Positions 11,975-24,034 of a DNA stretch of 64,000 nucleotides are shown piece by piece; within the stretch, counting starts at the first letter, position 1, and each line of letters starts with the position of its first letter. The stretch covers positions 32,966,862-33,030,861 of the forward strand of contig CM049307.1 of the NCBI GenBank assembly GCA_026874595.1. The letters are read 5' to 3'. This DNA comes from Sipunculus nudus. Taxonomy: Eukaryota; Annelida; Sipuncula; Golfingiida; Sipunculidae. A model generated the notes under the pieces. The model made no database searches, was not told where the DNA came from, and saw only the letters and a program-made list of their open reading frames with translations. Both the position numbers and the translations under genes were made by a program.

Positions 11975-12297
11975 TAATAACACTATGCCAACTAAACATA
12001 AGCTAGTACCAGGAGTGCATGTGAAGTAATTAAGCTAAGATGAGGCCTGATATGATCCACAAGAGCTTCCTCAAACAAGTAACAATGGCTGAAAGTTGAG
12101 GAAAAAGGAATGTACCAAAAATGAAAGATAAAAAAGATTGAAAGAATGAAGGGAATAGATAAAGCAAATCTACTGCAAAGGTGTAATAGGTGTAAGTATT
12201 CAAAACCTATTCTTTACCTGATATACATTCAAATTTATATTATAATACAGGCAGGCTGACTGCATATTGAAGTCACAGACAGAACAGACTCAAAATT
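11975..12297. other. Unique intronic sequence
   Basis: Sequence between element H and the GC-richer segment. Nothing was recognised. Confidence 0.5.
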
Positions 12298-12860
12298 TTA
12301 AGACAAAATGTAGACAAACAAAAAGTCAATCTGTCTGGAACAAAAATAAGTTATACAGGATGTATCCTGAATGTAGTCCCAATATGCAAACACAAGGTCA
12401 GTGGAGAGAGAGGTCGTAAAGTGTGGAGGTATGCCAGAAGGAAAGGCTGTGGTGTAAAGGTCAATGAGTGCAGGAGACTGCAGCAGGAAGGCTGGCTTTT
12501 GATTCACCACTTGAACAAAGTGAGTACCATGTTCCCTCCGCAAAAAATCACAGTGAGTCATCAGGTAATCTGTAGTCACTCCTAACTGACTGGGGCAAAT
12601 GTTAACACAGTCTGCAAACAGATTATAAAAGTCTGGCATTTAGGAGGCTGGAGAAGAGCAAGCAGCAGCACATCCAGAGCTCAGCAAAATGACATGGAAA
12701 CTGCTGTGGTGATTACCTGGGTGAAAACCAACAGCTCTCCTGCCCTGCAACCTGTGGAGAATTAACCCTTCCTAAACCAGCCTCACCTGGGAGAGGGGAG
12801 CACACAGCCTCTCTAAATGATCTCCTCCCACCTACATTACCAACTGTCAGTCTCTGATAA
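12298..12860. other. GC-richer, repeat-free segment with an open frame
   Basis: Noticeably richer in G+C than its surroundings and free of the repeat families. The minus strand is open for 113 codons (12639-12298) without resemblance to a family I know; a frame of this length is expected about once or twice by chance in the window. Possible donors (CCCAGGTGAGG, CCCAGGTAATC) lie on the minus strand upstream. An alternative exon or an enhancer are both possible, and neither is shown. Confidence 0.25.
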
Positions 12861-13307
12861 ATGATGCTTTGATCAGGATACATCCAAGCGAGGTGGTGGT
12901 GCTACATGGTTAAACTGAGATTGTACGCAAAGATATCATGCTCACTAGACCCCACATGCACCATACACCAAGTAAACGGTTTTATCAGACAGAGTCATCT
13001 CTCATTTTGAAGGAATATTTTGCAAATAGAGCTTTTATTATGAAAGGCAATAAAAGCGAGTATCACATTTTCACAAACTCATTAACATGAATACCCATAA
13101 CTTTTAAAAAGTACTTTCCTTAAATTTGATATTTTGATAAATGTTTACAGCTTTTTATATGTTAACCCACAGAAAACAAAAAGAATTACACAGAAAAACA
13201 ATTATAAAAGAGAATTGTCTTTCAAACTCTTAGAAAATGTATACCAATCACTTTGGTAACCTAGACAGCTTTTTCACTAAACACTATTCCACTAACAATA
13301 TGTATAA

Positions 13308-13603
13308 ACAAGTGACCCATGGGTCATGACGCTCAGCTGCCAAGCATGACCTACGACATCATGGGCTGTGATTCACAACTTCCAGTCAAATTGTTGAAGA
13401 ACCTATATGCAAATTTTGTTGAATATTTCTACGTTGACATAAATATATATCACATATGTCTTGATAAAACACAGTGAATTGATGGTCTGAGGCAATATGT
13501 ATGGTTGTTGAGCTATAAGGATCTAATCCCAATGCCTGCTTGATACCTGTCAGTCTCAAAAGGAATACCACACAGGCCAAATATAAGATCAAAATATATA
13601 GAA
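13308..13603. mobile_element. Fragment with K-type 5' end
   Basis: Begins ACAAGTGACCCATGGGTCAT followed by GACGCTCAGCTG, almost identical to the start at 13604, but the body differs and no end is seen. It is probably a truncated element of the group that shares this 5' signature. Confidence 0.5.
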
Positions 13604-13945
13604 ACAAGTGACCCATGAGTCATGACGCTCAGCTGAAACCTAAAATATGTTCACAAGCATTTGGAACAATTTAGTATTGTGACCTTGACCTCTGACCTTT
13701 TGAACTAAACATCACTATGGTTCTTCCCCTATTGGTAGGTTATCATACATGACAGATGGAAGTTATAGGTTGAAAAGTTTGCCTTTAAATGACTCCACGC
13801 AAGAAGTGGGTGCTGTGAACTTGACCCTTAAGGTTATGATTTGTGCCCTGCTATCGGCTGGATGGCTGAACGGACAGACGGAAACACGATGGACAAAGAC
13901 CCATCACTATATCCCAGCATGACTAAAAGTCAGGTGAGCTAAAAA
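13604..13945. mobile_element. Short element with K-type ends
   Basis: Starts ACAAGTGACCCATGAGTCAT then GACGCTCAGCTGA. It contains TGACCTTGACCTCTGACC half-sites and a GGACAGACGG-type tail and ends AAAGTCAGGTGAGCTAAAA. The ends are imperfect inverted repeats (GCTCAGCTGA against CAGGTGAGC). It is a short, non-coding relative of the arrays at 36833-38396 and 50905-51767. Confidence 0.68.
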
Positions 13946-15899
13946 CATGTACCATACCTGCTTTTGAAATCACATACAGCATGATGTATAAAGTGTGCTC
14001 ATTAAAAGAGTAACTCCCATCCAATAAATGTGTATTTCCCTTGCATCATTCCAATAACTAGAGACAGGTAATTCCCCAGTATCAGACCAAACAGAGACAG
14101 GTATCTCACTGGTATCAGACCAACTACTAATATTTGTTATTTCACGATGCATTTATTGAGATAGCAAGACTGAGAAAATGGTTATTTTCTTTTTGGAGTC
14201 TGACTAATCTGTTTATTTCTCCAGCTTATAAAAACCCATGCTAAAATATATTAATATGAATGTACTATAGAAATGGACCTTCACACATGTAATACATTAT
14301 CATCAAGCTAATACTGAAATATCATGATATATGTCATCTGATTCAATCTGACACTGCCCTACATTTCTTCCAATTTATGAATAATCATTTTTTATGTCTA
14401 TTGACATTTTGTTTGAACACCAATATGCATCTTGTTAAATGTCTTTAAATTCTGATGAATTTTTGTTCATCTTTACCAACTAGTGTTACAGTAAATCACA
14501 CACTATGAAATAACCTTTTGAATTCAGAAGTAACAAGCTCTTCTTGAAGGTGACCTTATCATTTTATATTACTCCATCTGTGTGGCCATTAGAGCATTAA
14601 TTTTAAAGTCTTAAAGTTTATAATTTAATTGAGACATATGAGTTTTGTGAAAACCTCATCACACAGTTAACTAAAACAGACAACTTTTATTTGATAGTTG
14701 TTTGAAGGTGTTTTACAATGTTTCAGTGATGTGCTCTTAGTCACGTCACATAAACAATGTATCCAATTATTACTTTTTACACTATATATACTAAACGTAT
14801 GTGCATGAAAATAATAGCATATAACCAGGAATGCGCTGTGAGCCTTTTTTTTTTTCACTTGATTAAAACTGAAATGCTGGCACAGCTTGTCACAAACAAT
14901 AAGATTAACAAACTTCAGAAACAGGGCTAACTTGATTAAACTGGGTATCTGATCTTGTAACCTAAACCATGGAAGATGCAGCTAAGGACTCTTTAGGTTA
15001 TATCAGGATTCACTTTAAAAAACCTGCCCACCCATCATGGTCACACGTAAACATCTAATTTGATTTAACATTAAAATAATGACAGAACTCACTCAAAATA
15101 TTTTGATTCTTCTGGTGATATGGTCACAATTATAAAGTCTGAGTCCTAGCTGAATTGATTTGGAGCATGTATATAAAAAGATCTGTAGTTCTAACTAAAT
15201 AAAGTCTTAAAATTAACTTTTCTATGTAACTATGTTTCAAAATTAGCTAAATACTCAGTCATGATTATCCTGTATAAAAAATTTTTTTTACTAAACTGGC
15301 TTAATATATCCACATACTATTCATTATACCAAAGTAAAGCTGGCTATAATGATCAAAGTTGAAGAGTAATTAGGCAAAAGGGTATACATATCTCTTTCAC
15401 CATTCACAATAAACTCATTTTCTGTCTACAATTTAAGAGTAACATGTATCTTATTATCAAATTTTGATATTTACAATGAAGTTATACTTTCTTTCTACAA
15501 AATCAAAGAGTAATATTTTAAAAGCTTAAAGTTTCTGCACAAAAGACCTCCACTGTGGCAACAGTGCAGGGATGAAACATCAAAATAAGTGATAGACAAT
15601 GTTACAGCACTCGGAGTACACAGCCAGCTCTAAGCAATGCACTCAGCAGCTGTCACACCACCATGCAGATGAAAGGTTTTACTCTTTTTCTTAATAAAAC
15701 CAACATTAAAACCTCAAGTCAAACCTGCTTAAGTTGATTTATAACCCTCATTCAAAGTCATAAGCTACAGATCCCCATAAGATTGTTAAACATATTAAAA
15801 CCAGAACGTCAGTAATGTAATGCTCATCTGGTACCCTGACAACATGAAGTTATACAGATTTCACCAAGTGCATGCATGTAAAGAACTTTTCCTCACATA
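13946..15899. other. Unique intronic sequence
   Basis: AT-rich intron with short poly-T runs (for example near 14846). No exon, repeat family or site could be supported. Confidence 0.5.
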
Positions 15900-16147
15900 A
15901 ATTTAGTATCTCAGGTGGACCCACCTGCAATATGATCAATCTGCATACCCAAGTAAATAATGAATTTCATAATTGTGTATATAAGTTTCATACCCTCAGC
16001 TAGCCCTAACAGATAAATCAACCTTACTCAAATCAGTAAAGAAATAAAGGAGAGGTAGCTGTTTGTGTGGATGGCAGACAGATTGATGGACACCTGTCAC
16101 CCCATCACCATGGCATAAGCTCCCTGGGCCTTTGACTGGATGAGCTA
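15900..16147. mobile_element. Decayed single-unit element related to H
   Basis: Contains CAGGTGGACCCACCTG, a two-base variant of the GGTGGCGCCACC core, next to CAATATGATCAATCTGCAT. It closes with GATGGCAGACAGATTGATGG and ACCATGGCATAAGCTCCCTG, echoing the GGACGCTGCGCCATGGCATA end of element H. It looks like an old one-unit copy. Confidence 0.45.
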
Positions 16148-16342
16148 AAATTAATAGTCCAACCTAGCTGAATTTTTTTTTCAGTTGACCTCTTTGACTT
16201 CTACTTAAATTGATTTAACTGTATTTACAAATCTGTCTGAGTTTTACAATTTAAAGAATCCAATTGATTGTAATATTTCTTTAGTAAAGCCCCATAAAGA
16301 AATAACCGATCTTTATAGAACTATAAGGCAAAAAAAGGTATA

Positions 16343-16604
16343 GTTCTCAGGCACTATTTTTTCAGAAATCAGTGGGGGCAGGCGATTATTCTTTTTTACC
16401 TTTTTTTTTATTTTTGGATGAAAATGTCATATGATCAGGAAAAAGCATGAAAATAACATATTTTTTTGCTTAACTGGTAAAATCACTACATAACAAAGAA
16501 AATCTGATCAAAATTGTATTATATTTATCTTCTTGAAAGATGAAAATCAAAATAAATGTTTTTGATGCTGGGGGTTAAAATTGAAGCAGGCGGTGCCTGA
16601 CAAC
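16343..16604. mobile_element. Possible MITE with GTTCTCAGGCAC ends
   Basis: GTTCTCAGGCAC at the left and GTGCCTGACAAC at the right form 12-bp inverted repeats with one mismatch, 262 bp apart. The inside is AT-rich and non-coding. No clear target duplication was seen, so the class is open. Confidence 0.4.
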
Positions 16605-16767
16605 CATTCCTTTTATTTTTTTTGGGCATTGCTTATACCACTGATGGATAATTTGTAAAATTTAAACTAAATAAAGGGCACAAACAATGATCGAAAAATT
16701 AAATTAGTTAACATACACTCTTCATATTTTCAGTGTTTGTTAAATCTTCATTTTATATATCTTCGAA

Positions 16768-17475
16768 ATGCCTCTAATTACCTCAGCCAGTGAACTTGAG
16801 GGGTGGTTACTTTTTTCACCCATGTCTGTCATTCTATTTGTACATCTGTTTGTGTGTATTTTTGGTATATAATTAACACAGTTACGGATTTCATTTTATT
16901 CCACAGAGATTTGGCCCTTGAGTTGGTGAAGTGTCAAATAGAGTTTGAAAGTGACTGGGTAGAAACAAACGGTCAGCATAGTAGTGTCAAGTTAATATTA
17001 ACTGGATTAGAAGAAGAAAGATCAGACATTCTGTCAGTCAGTGTGTAAGAACATAGATAAAAGCTAAATATTCAGAACATGTCCACATGCCCATATGTCA
17101 TTCAGTAAAACAAAGAATTCTCAAAGGGTAAAAAAACAATTACTCATAACATGCACTTTATGGAAATTTTATATTTACTTTACTGGATGGGATTTTAACC
17201 TCAGCTCAAGTTTCCTGACTTTTGAAAGCTCTTGTATCTACAAAGAACTTGTCACACAGTATGACAAATCCTTTTCTGAACTTAATCATGAACTACTTCA
17301 AACTAGCATGGCAGTTGGTCAATCAGTACATGATCAAGAGATCTTGCTCTTAATGGCACTTCCGAAAGGTCCTCATGCCATGTATCTTAAACTGATAATA
17401 AACTACCTGTGTCTGAACCACAAGAACAGTATGTCATAGAGTCACATAATTTAAGTTTGCTTCTGAATAAAAAAG
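16768..17475 (+). pseudogene. Unrecognised protein-like stretches (possible retrocopy or small gene)
   Basis: Two open stretches look more protein-like than other frames here. 16906-17048 reads RDLALELVKCQIEFESDW and then LILTGLEEERSDILS up to a stop, following TTTTATTCCACAG, which resembles a splice acceptor. 17095-17439 includes SELNHELLQTSMAVGQSV and DQEILLLMALPKGPHAMY up to a stop. AATAAA lies near 17467. An ATG at 16768 opens another short frame upstream. The two stretches are in different frames with stops between them. I do not recognise the family. It could be a decayed insertion in the intron, a small plus-strand gene, or chance. Confidence 0.25.
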
Positions 17476-20400
17476 GTCACACACAGATATACGTTCTATC
17501 CCATGTCCACTCACATCTCTTCCTATTCTACTTGAAGCTTCAAGTGTAAGTAAATAGTTATATGTCATTACCTTTAAGTGTATCATGTTGGTACGAGTGT
17601 CCCTTTGTTTGTTTTGTCTGTTGCTACATCATTGTCTTATCAAAATAAAGATTACCAATGTATCACATTGCACTAGTTGAAAAGTCATGTCAAAAACAGC
17701 ACAGACAACTCACAGAAAACAGCAAATGTAATAGTCATATATGTAACAGATAATTATAAAAATCAAAGGCAGCTGATATAATTATTAAAACATTTTTTTC
17801 ACAGCAATAGTAAATTTTATCTCAGCTGTATCAAAATCATAGACCAGCCCTCTTCAATGATTGTTTCAAAAAATGGACATTCAGATTAAAACAGGCATTA
17901 AATGGGAATTAAATCAAATACACACAGTTTTTACATGCATTTGTCATGATGCCATCCAAATTCTGGGTCAAATAAGCATACAAATTTAAAATGTATTGTA
18001 CTGTACATCAAGTTCACTTTCCTTAACCTATCTGGTGTGTTGTGTCATATATATATTTAATTTCAGTGGAAATAAATTGCTATTGCACCAAGATGACCCA
18101 CATTAAAACTGAAACTGGAAAGTAATGAGAGTTATCTGAAACATATGGTACAATCACTGACCTGACCACTGATGGACAACCTTGATAAGGAAAGGGAAAT
18201 TGTGTGAGCAGATCAGGAGTGATCAACAGTCAAAAAAATTAAAATTAAAGTGTTTGAGAAATATTATATGACCTTGGCTGATAATAAATGACCTTGACAT
18301 TGATAAGCATACAAACAAATTTGTGTCCAAAGTGAAGATAGTGATATAAACATAATGTTCAAGAGATCAAGTAACTAAATATAAATGGGTATAAGATTTA
18401 AATTTTTTTTTACAATATTTTTCCTAAATTAATGTATAATAATGAATGAGCACTGGTTATACTTCCTCCTTGTACCACACTGGTACGCTGGTTATGTAAC
18501 AAAACCTGTGCCATTCTGTACCAAGAGGACATAAACCTGTGTTATGATACTTACTTCTTGTCATAAATCTACCATATTATATACCAACAACAGTCAAAAT
18601 ACTTATACTATCAAACTGCCAAAAAACCTTGTGTAATATCCTACAAACTCTCTTGCCACCTGTTACAAAACATTTTGCATGGCATTTCCACTTAGTCTGT
18701 AGTATTTAAATAGCAGAACGTGACATATTGCTTACATTCCTTCATATGTTTGTGTGTATCACAAGAGTGACTTGATGCAGGGGTAGCTTACGCCACCAGT
18801 GTAGTGTGTATTTTTTGTAAAACATGTCCCACAAGGCCAATATAAACTGCTGGAGGCCAAAATGAGCTGGCAGTAAACATGCGGCATGGGTGATCCAATT
18901 AGATAGAAACTCTAGAATGGTCGTTAGATCTGAAACAAAGATACCCAAGTCAGCAACTGTAGCTGGTAAGTGTTTTGTCTGGATGGCATAATTAGGTCAG
19001 GACACGGAGACAATAGGGGCAGCCTGCCACCATGACAGTTGATATATTTTAAAAAACATAGCATGTACAGTTTAAAAGTCTTAATAAAAAGTGTAACAGC
19101 TGGTACAAACAAATTTATACATCAATGTTACCACTAACTTACCAGCCACTTGGGAGGCCCTTATTTCTAAACAAAGGGACTTGAAAAGTAACTTTTGATA
19201 TTTTTTAACAATCAAAGACCAAGACTTTTAAATTCCTTGGAAACCTTAAGAAATGAAACTAACTAGATTATGCAACCAAACACAATTATAAAATCTCAGG
19301 TACTTTGAATAAATGTTGCTGCAGTGGATTTTTGAGGAACAGCATCATTGTGTGCACACAGTCAGCTGGGTAAATAAAGTCAAATGCTGAAACATATGAC
19401 AAACCAGAGATCCCCTAACATTTATTCAATTTATCTTTACAAAAATTTTTAAAAATAAAAGCTGCAAAAAATACAAACAGGCACACCAGTGAACTACGAA
19501 TTTATATATCACTAATCCAGACACCTTAATCTGAAATCATGAAGAAATTACACATTGAAACAATTTCTCCACAAATAACACTTTCTTATAAGCTGAAGCT
19601 ATCTTTAAACATAATGCATTGATCATGAATCCTCAACTAGCTGGCACTCTTGGGAACATATATAAGCTCAAACTGCTGGCCTTAGTGAATTATTAATAGA
19701 CCAGCAACTACATGCATTGATCCCTCCATGTGGCCAGTACCAATGTGCTTCAACAGTTTGTCAGTGACAGAAATACACAGTCTAAAATGTCACATGTTCT
19801 AGAAATTAGCAGTATTTAAATTATCTTGACACATGATCACAGGTGAAATACTTTTCAAGTGGTCAATTCTCAAGTCAATTTTCTTTATTCAAGGAAAGAG
19901 CCTCAACTGATTATACAATAATTTAATTTCAATATATAATTATTCAATATATTTTTATAATAACATGTAGTGCTTTCATTTCCTAGGATGTATGTTGGTG
20001 TTATGGTCAGGATAAACATTGTATACCATATTGAAACACGTATTGTCTACAGCTGCAAGCTCACACAGTAGAGATAAACAATATTTGTAATAGCATAATA
20101 TTTCAACAAACAAAGTTGTTTTTTATTATGCACAGATAAGGTAAAATAAACCCAACTCAAAATAAAATTTATACTATATTATATAATATTATATAATATT
20201 ATTTTAATTATACTACATTTTATTAAAAAGTATCATATGTTAATAAAGGGCTTAACAAATCCAGTCTCCATGGTAACGTCCATATGACATATTTAAAAAA
20301 AAAACATTTAAATGACATGTTAAGCGTCACTTATGCTCCATTTATGCATCATTCCCTACTGAAACCTGTACTTAATTGTGTCAATTTAATAGTGAGCTGG

Positions 20401-20605
20401 AAAATAAGGAAGGCTACCCCTACAAAAATGAACTGATAAGTAGGCCATTAGAGATGGTTCTCAAGTCCCAGGCATTACCATGGTAATGACAAATAGTATG
20501 TCTTTATTGTCCATGGTGCTGTCAAATATATCCTTGATGAATTTAGGTCATCAGATAGACTTACCTATAGTCCTGTTTAATTTTTCTTTCTTTATATTTT
20601 TTTAA
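17476..20605. other. Mostly unique intronic sequence
   Basis: AT-rich, without clear exons. Near 18835-18875 CTGGAGGCCAAAATGAGCTG recalls the start of an H unit (CTGGAGGTCAAAATCATCTG) and may be an old fragment. An AT-only palindrome is at 20176-20199. Confidence 0.5.
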
Positions 20606-20622
20606 CCCCCCCCCCCCCCCCC
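20606..20622 (+). repeat. Poly-C run, 17 bases
   Basis: Uninterrupted C17 after a T-rich tract; the longest homopolymer of this kind in the window. Confidence 0.95.
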
Positions 20623-21354
20623 AACATTTTATTATTTCACCATCATCATCAACTGTAATAATAATAATTCACAATGCATACCAAGCATTTCTACACAGTA
20701 TATACCAGGTGTAAAATGTTCAAATGTTCAATCTACTTTTGTCCTGATTGGATTAATTCAGTAAAAATAGCAGAGGACTTTTAAGCACATGGAAAAGACC
20801 TCAATGGAATGCAGTTGGTTAGACTATAATCACCATGCATTTGCTGAATTCCCAGTCATTAATCAACTGGTTTTTTTCCTGGATGATCCTGAACTTAAAT
20901 TGATAAAGTTCCCGGATTACTTGGCAATAGCTGATGATATTACCTAATGTTACAGACAGGTAGACATCCAGGAGTACATGGAAAGAGACCTGCCATGTGT
21001 GTCTCATGAAACCACCCCTTACAATATCAAATGCCATGGCAACAGAGTCAGCTTTGACAGGCCACTTAGATCAATGAAAACATTCACTTCTCTTTCATTT
21101 TATTTGCACTCTCACCTGAACAATAAAGAAGCAAGACACCACACAACTACAGATTTTCTCTATTAGCTGACTGATAAACTTGTCCATTAGCTATGTTTTA
21201 TATCTTTGTTCAACTTCATTTGCTTACCATGTTCTGGTAATTAGATATTCAAGAGGAATATTACTTTTCTTGATCTTTTGCTGGCAAAATGAAAATATAA
21301 TGAAAGTTATATTTGTTTGATTAAAATATTGTTTGATTTATGGATTTATGTTTA
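20623..21354. other. Unique intronic sequence
   Basis: Includes short overlapping open frames on both strands around 20819-21166 that match nothing known to me. No repeat was recognised. Confidence 0.45.
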
Positions 21355-21475
21355 TCGAAACATTCTGGCGGCGGGATTACCCGCGCGGCATGTCGCGCTG
21401 CAAACTGCCGCGCTCATGGAAAGGCAGCCTTAATCAGCTTTCAACTAGACATTTCTTGGCACCGCAGGTGCCAGA
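21355..21475. other. CpG-rich segment with hairpin next to element E
   Basis: A sharp CpG-rich island in CpG-poor DNA: CTGGCGGCGGGATTACCCGC, GCGGCATGTCGCGC, CTGCCGCGCTC. It closes with the hairpin TGGCACC-GCA-GGTGCCA (21457-21473), two bases before the inverted terminus of element E. It may be the end of another mobile element into which E inserted, or part of E. Confidence 0.5.
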
Positions 21476-21635
21476 GTATCCCCAGACATAGGAGGCCCCC
21501 CCCCCCCTTTAAGAACAGACCCCCAATTTTGGCAGCATATACTGACACTTGGCATATTTATTGTTTCTTCCATCTAACAATCCACAATCTTGTTGAAGAT
21601 GTTGGTCCTGTGATCTTGATTGTTTTAAAGATGTG

Positions 21636-23420
21636 TCCTGTGACCTTGACCTTTGACCTCATGACCCCAAAATCAATTTGGGTCTTGCTTTTCCAATGGG
21701 ACATATGCAAGTCAAGTTTGAAATCTATATATCAATAAAGCAGGAATTATCATCCAAAAACTAATTTTTTTTGACAGGTGGCTCCTGTGACCTTCACCTT
21801 TGACCTTGTGACCTCACAATTGATAGTGTTCTTCCTCTCTTGGCAGGAGAACTATATGTGCAAGATGAAAGATCTGAGATGAAATGTTTGGCTGAAAATG
21901 CATCCACATCTTTTTAAAGATGTGTCCTGTGACCTTGACCTTTGACCTCATGACCCCAAAATCAATTTGGGTCTTGCTTTTCCAATGGGACATATACAAG
22001 TCAAGTTTGAAATCCATACATCAATAAAAGCAGGAATTATCATCCAGAAACTAATTTTTGGACAGATGGCTCCTGTGACCTTCACCTTTGACCTTGTGAC
22101 CTCAAAATTGATAGGGGTCTTCCACTCTTGGCAGGTGAACTGTATGTGCAAGATGAAAGATCTCAGATGATTTTTTTGGCTGAAATTGCATCCACAACCT
22201 TTATAAAGAGGTTTCCTGTGACCTTGACCTTTGACCTCATGACCCCAAAATCAATTCGGGTCTTGCTTTTCCAATGGGTCAAATACAGGTCAAGTTTGAA
22301 ATCCATACATCAATAAAAGAAGGAATTATCATCCAGAAACTAATTTTTGGACAGATGGCTCCTGTGACCTTCACCTTTGACCTTGTGACCTCAAAATTGA
22401 TAGGGGTCTTCCACTCTTGGCAGGTGAACTATATGTGCAAAATGAAAGATCTCAGATGAATTTTTTGGCTGAAATTGCATCCACAACCTTTTTAAAGATG
22501 TATCCTGTGACCTTGACCTTTGACCTCATGACCCCAAAATCAATTTTGGTCTTGCTTTTCCAATGGGTCAAATACAAGTCAAGTTTGAAAACCACACATC
22601 AATAAAAGCAGGAATTATCATCCAGAAACTAATTTTTGGACAGATGGCTCCTGTGACCTTCACCTTTGACCTTGTGACCTCACAATTGATAGGGTTCTTC
22701 CTCTCTTGGCAGGTGAACTATATGTGCAAGATGAAAGATCTGAGATGAAATGTTTGGCTGAAAATGCATCCACATCTTTTTAAAGATGTGTCCTGTGACC
22801 TTGACCTTTGACCTCATGACCCCAAAATCAATTTGGGTCTTGCTTTTCCAATGGGACATATACAAGTCAAGTTTGAAATCCATACATCAATAAAAGCAGG
22901 AATTATCATCCAGAAACTAATTTTTGGACAGATGGCTCCTGTGACCTTCACCTTTGACCTTGTGACCTCAAAATTGATAGGGGTCTTCCACTCTTGGCAG
23001 GTGAACTATATGTGCAAGATGAAAGATCTCAGATGAATTTTTTGGCTGAAATTGCATCCACAACCTTTTTAAAGATGTGTCCTGTGACCTTGACCTTTGA
23101 CCTCATGACCCCAAAATTAATTCAGGTCTTGCTTTTCCAATGGGTCAAATACAAGTCAAGTTTGAAATCCATACATCAATAAAAGAAGGAATTATCATCC
23201 AGAAACTAATTTTTGGACAGATAGCTCCTGTGGCCTTGACCTTTGACCTTGTGACCCCAAAATTTCTATGGATCATCCACTATTGGCAAGTGAGCTATAT
23301 ATTCAAGATGGAAGACCTGGGATGAAAGTTTGGCTTAAAATGCATCCACAGTATATTTTAAAATGCCAGTCCAGTGACCTTGACCTTTGACCTCATGACC
23401 CTAGAACCTATCGGGTTCTT
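21636..23420. repeat. About six tandem 289-bp units in E
   Basis: Clusters of TGACCTTGACCTTTGACC start at 21641, 21930, 22219, 22508, 22796, 23085 and (diverged) 23375, giving spacings of 288-290. A second cluster, TGACCTTCACCTTTGACC, lies about 147 bp after the first, so each unit is itself an old dimer of about 145-bp monomers. Units at 21930 and 22796 and those at 22219 and 23085 pair up by shared variants, showing a recent duplication of about 866 bp. Confidence 0.94.
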
Positions 23421-23992
23421 ACTTTAGTGGTGGGCCATACATAAGTCATGTTTGAAATCTATATGGCTATCAACACTGGAGATATCATAAGAGGAGTGTG
23501 ATTTTCACCATATATGGCAATATTCAAGGTCAAGGCCACTAACATAGGAAAGGTCATGACCCCAATTTAAATAACCATCATCCCATAACCCATACCTATG
23601 TATATGCATAATATAAAAGAAATCTGTCCATTAGTTTTTGACTTATAATGCTCACAGTACTGTAAGGTGGCAATCTTGGGAGTATTAAACGGCATGAAAA
23701 CAAGTAAAGAATAATAGGTGGCGCCACCAGTTTCTGGAACATGACAACCCTATCCATGATCTTCCATCAACTTGATTTTAGGATAAACCTATGCAAGATT
23801 TCTTGAGATATTAAAGAATTTGTGTGATTTTCCCAAAAATTGGACCTATTCAAGGTCAAGGACACTCTCCTAGTAAAGGTCATGACCTCATTTTAAATAG
23901 GCGTCGTCCTCTTACCCATATCTATATATATACCAAGTTTGGTAAAGTTCCGTGAAATATTTTTTGGGTTATCGCGCCAACAAGATTTATAT

Positions 23993-24034
23993 GCGGCGGC
24001 GGCGGCGGCGGCGGCGGCAGCGGCGGCAGCGGCG
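23993..24034 (+). repeat. GCG trinucleotide tract
   Basis: Near-perfect GGC/GCG repeat with two CAG-type interruptions, in the tail of element E, the position where other families carry GGAC repeats. Confidence 0.93.

Noticed and set aside
12298-12639. 113-codon minus-strand frame as an independent gene
   Set aside because: The length is within chance expectation for the window and no family is recognised; kept only as a low-confidence segment.
20176-20199. 24-bp palindrome of A and T only
   Set aside because: Such palindromes are expected in TA-rich tracts; composition explains it.
21340-23325. Series of 61-67-codon open frames on both strands with near-identical translations
   Set aside because: They are by-products of the 289-bp tandem units; the unit is not a multiple of three, so each copy falls in another frame.
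23993-24034. GCG tract as coding for a homopolymer
   Set aside because: It lies in the tail of element E without an open frame around it.
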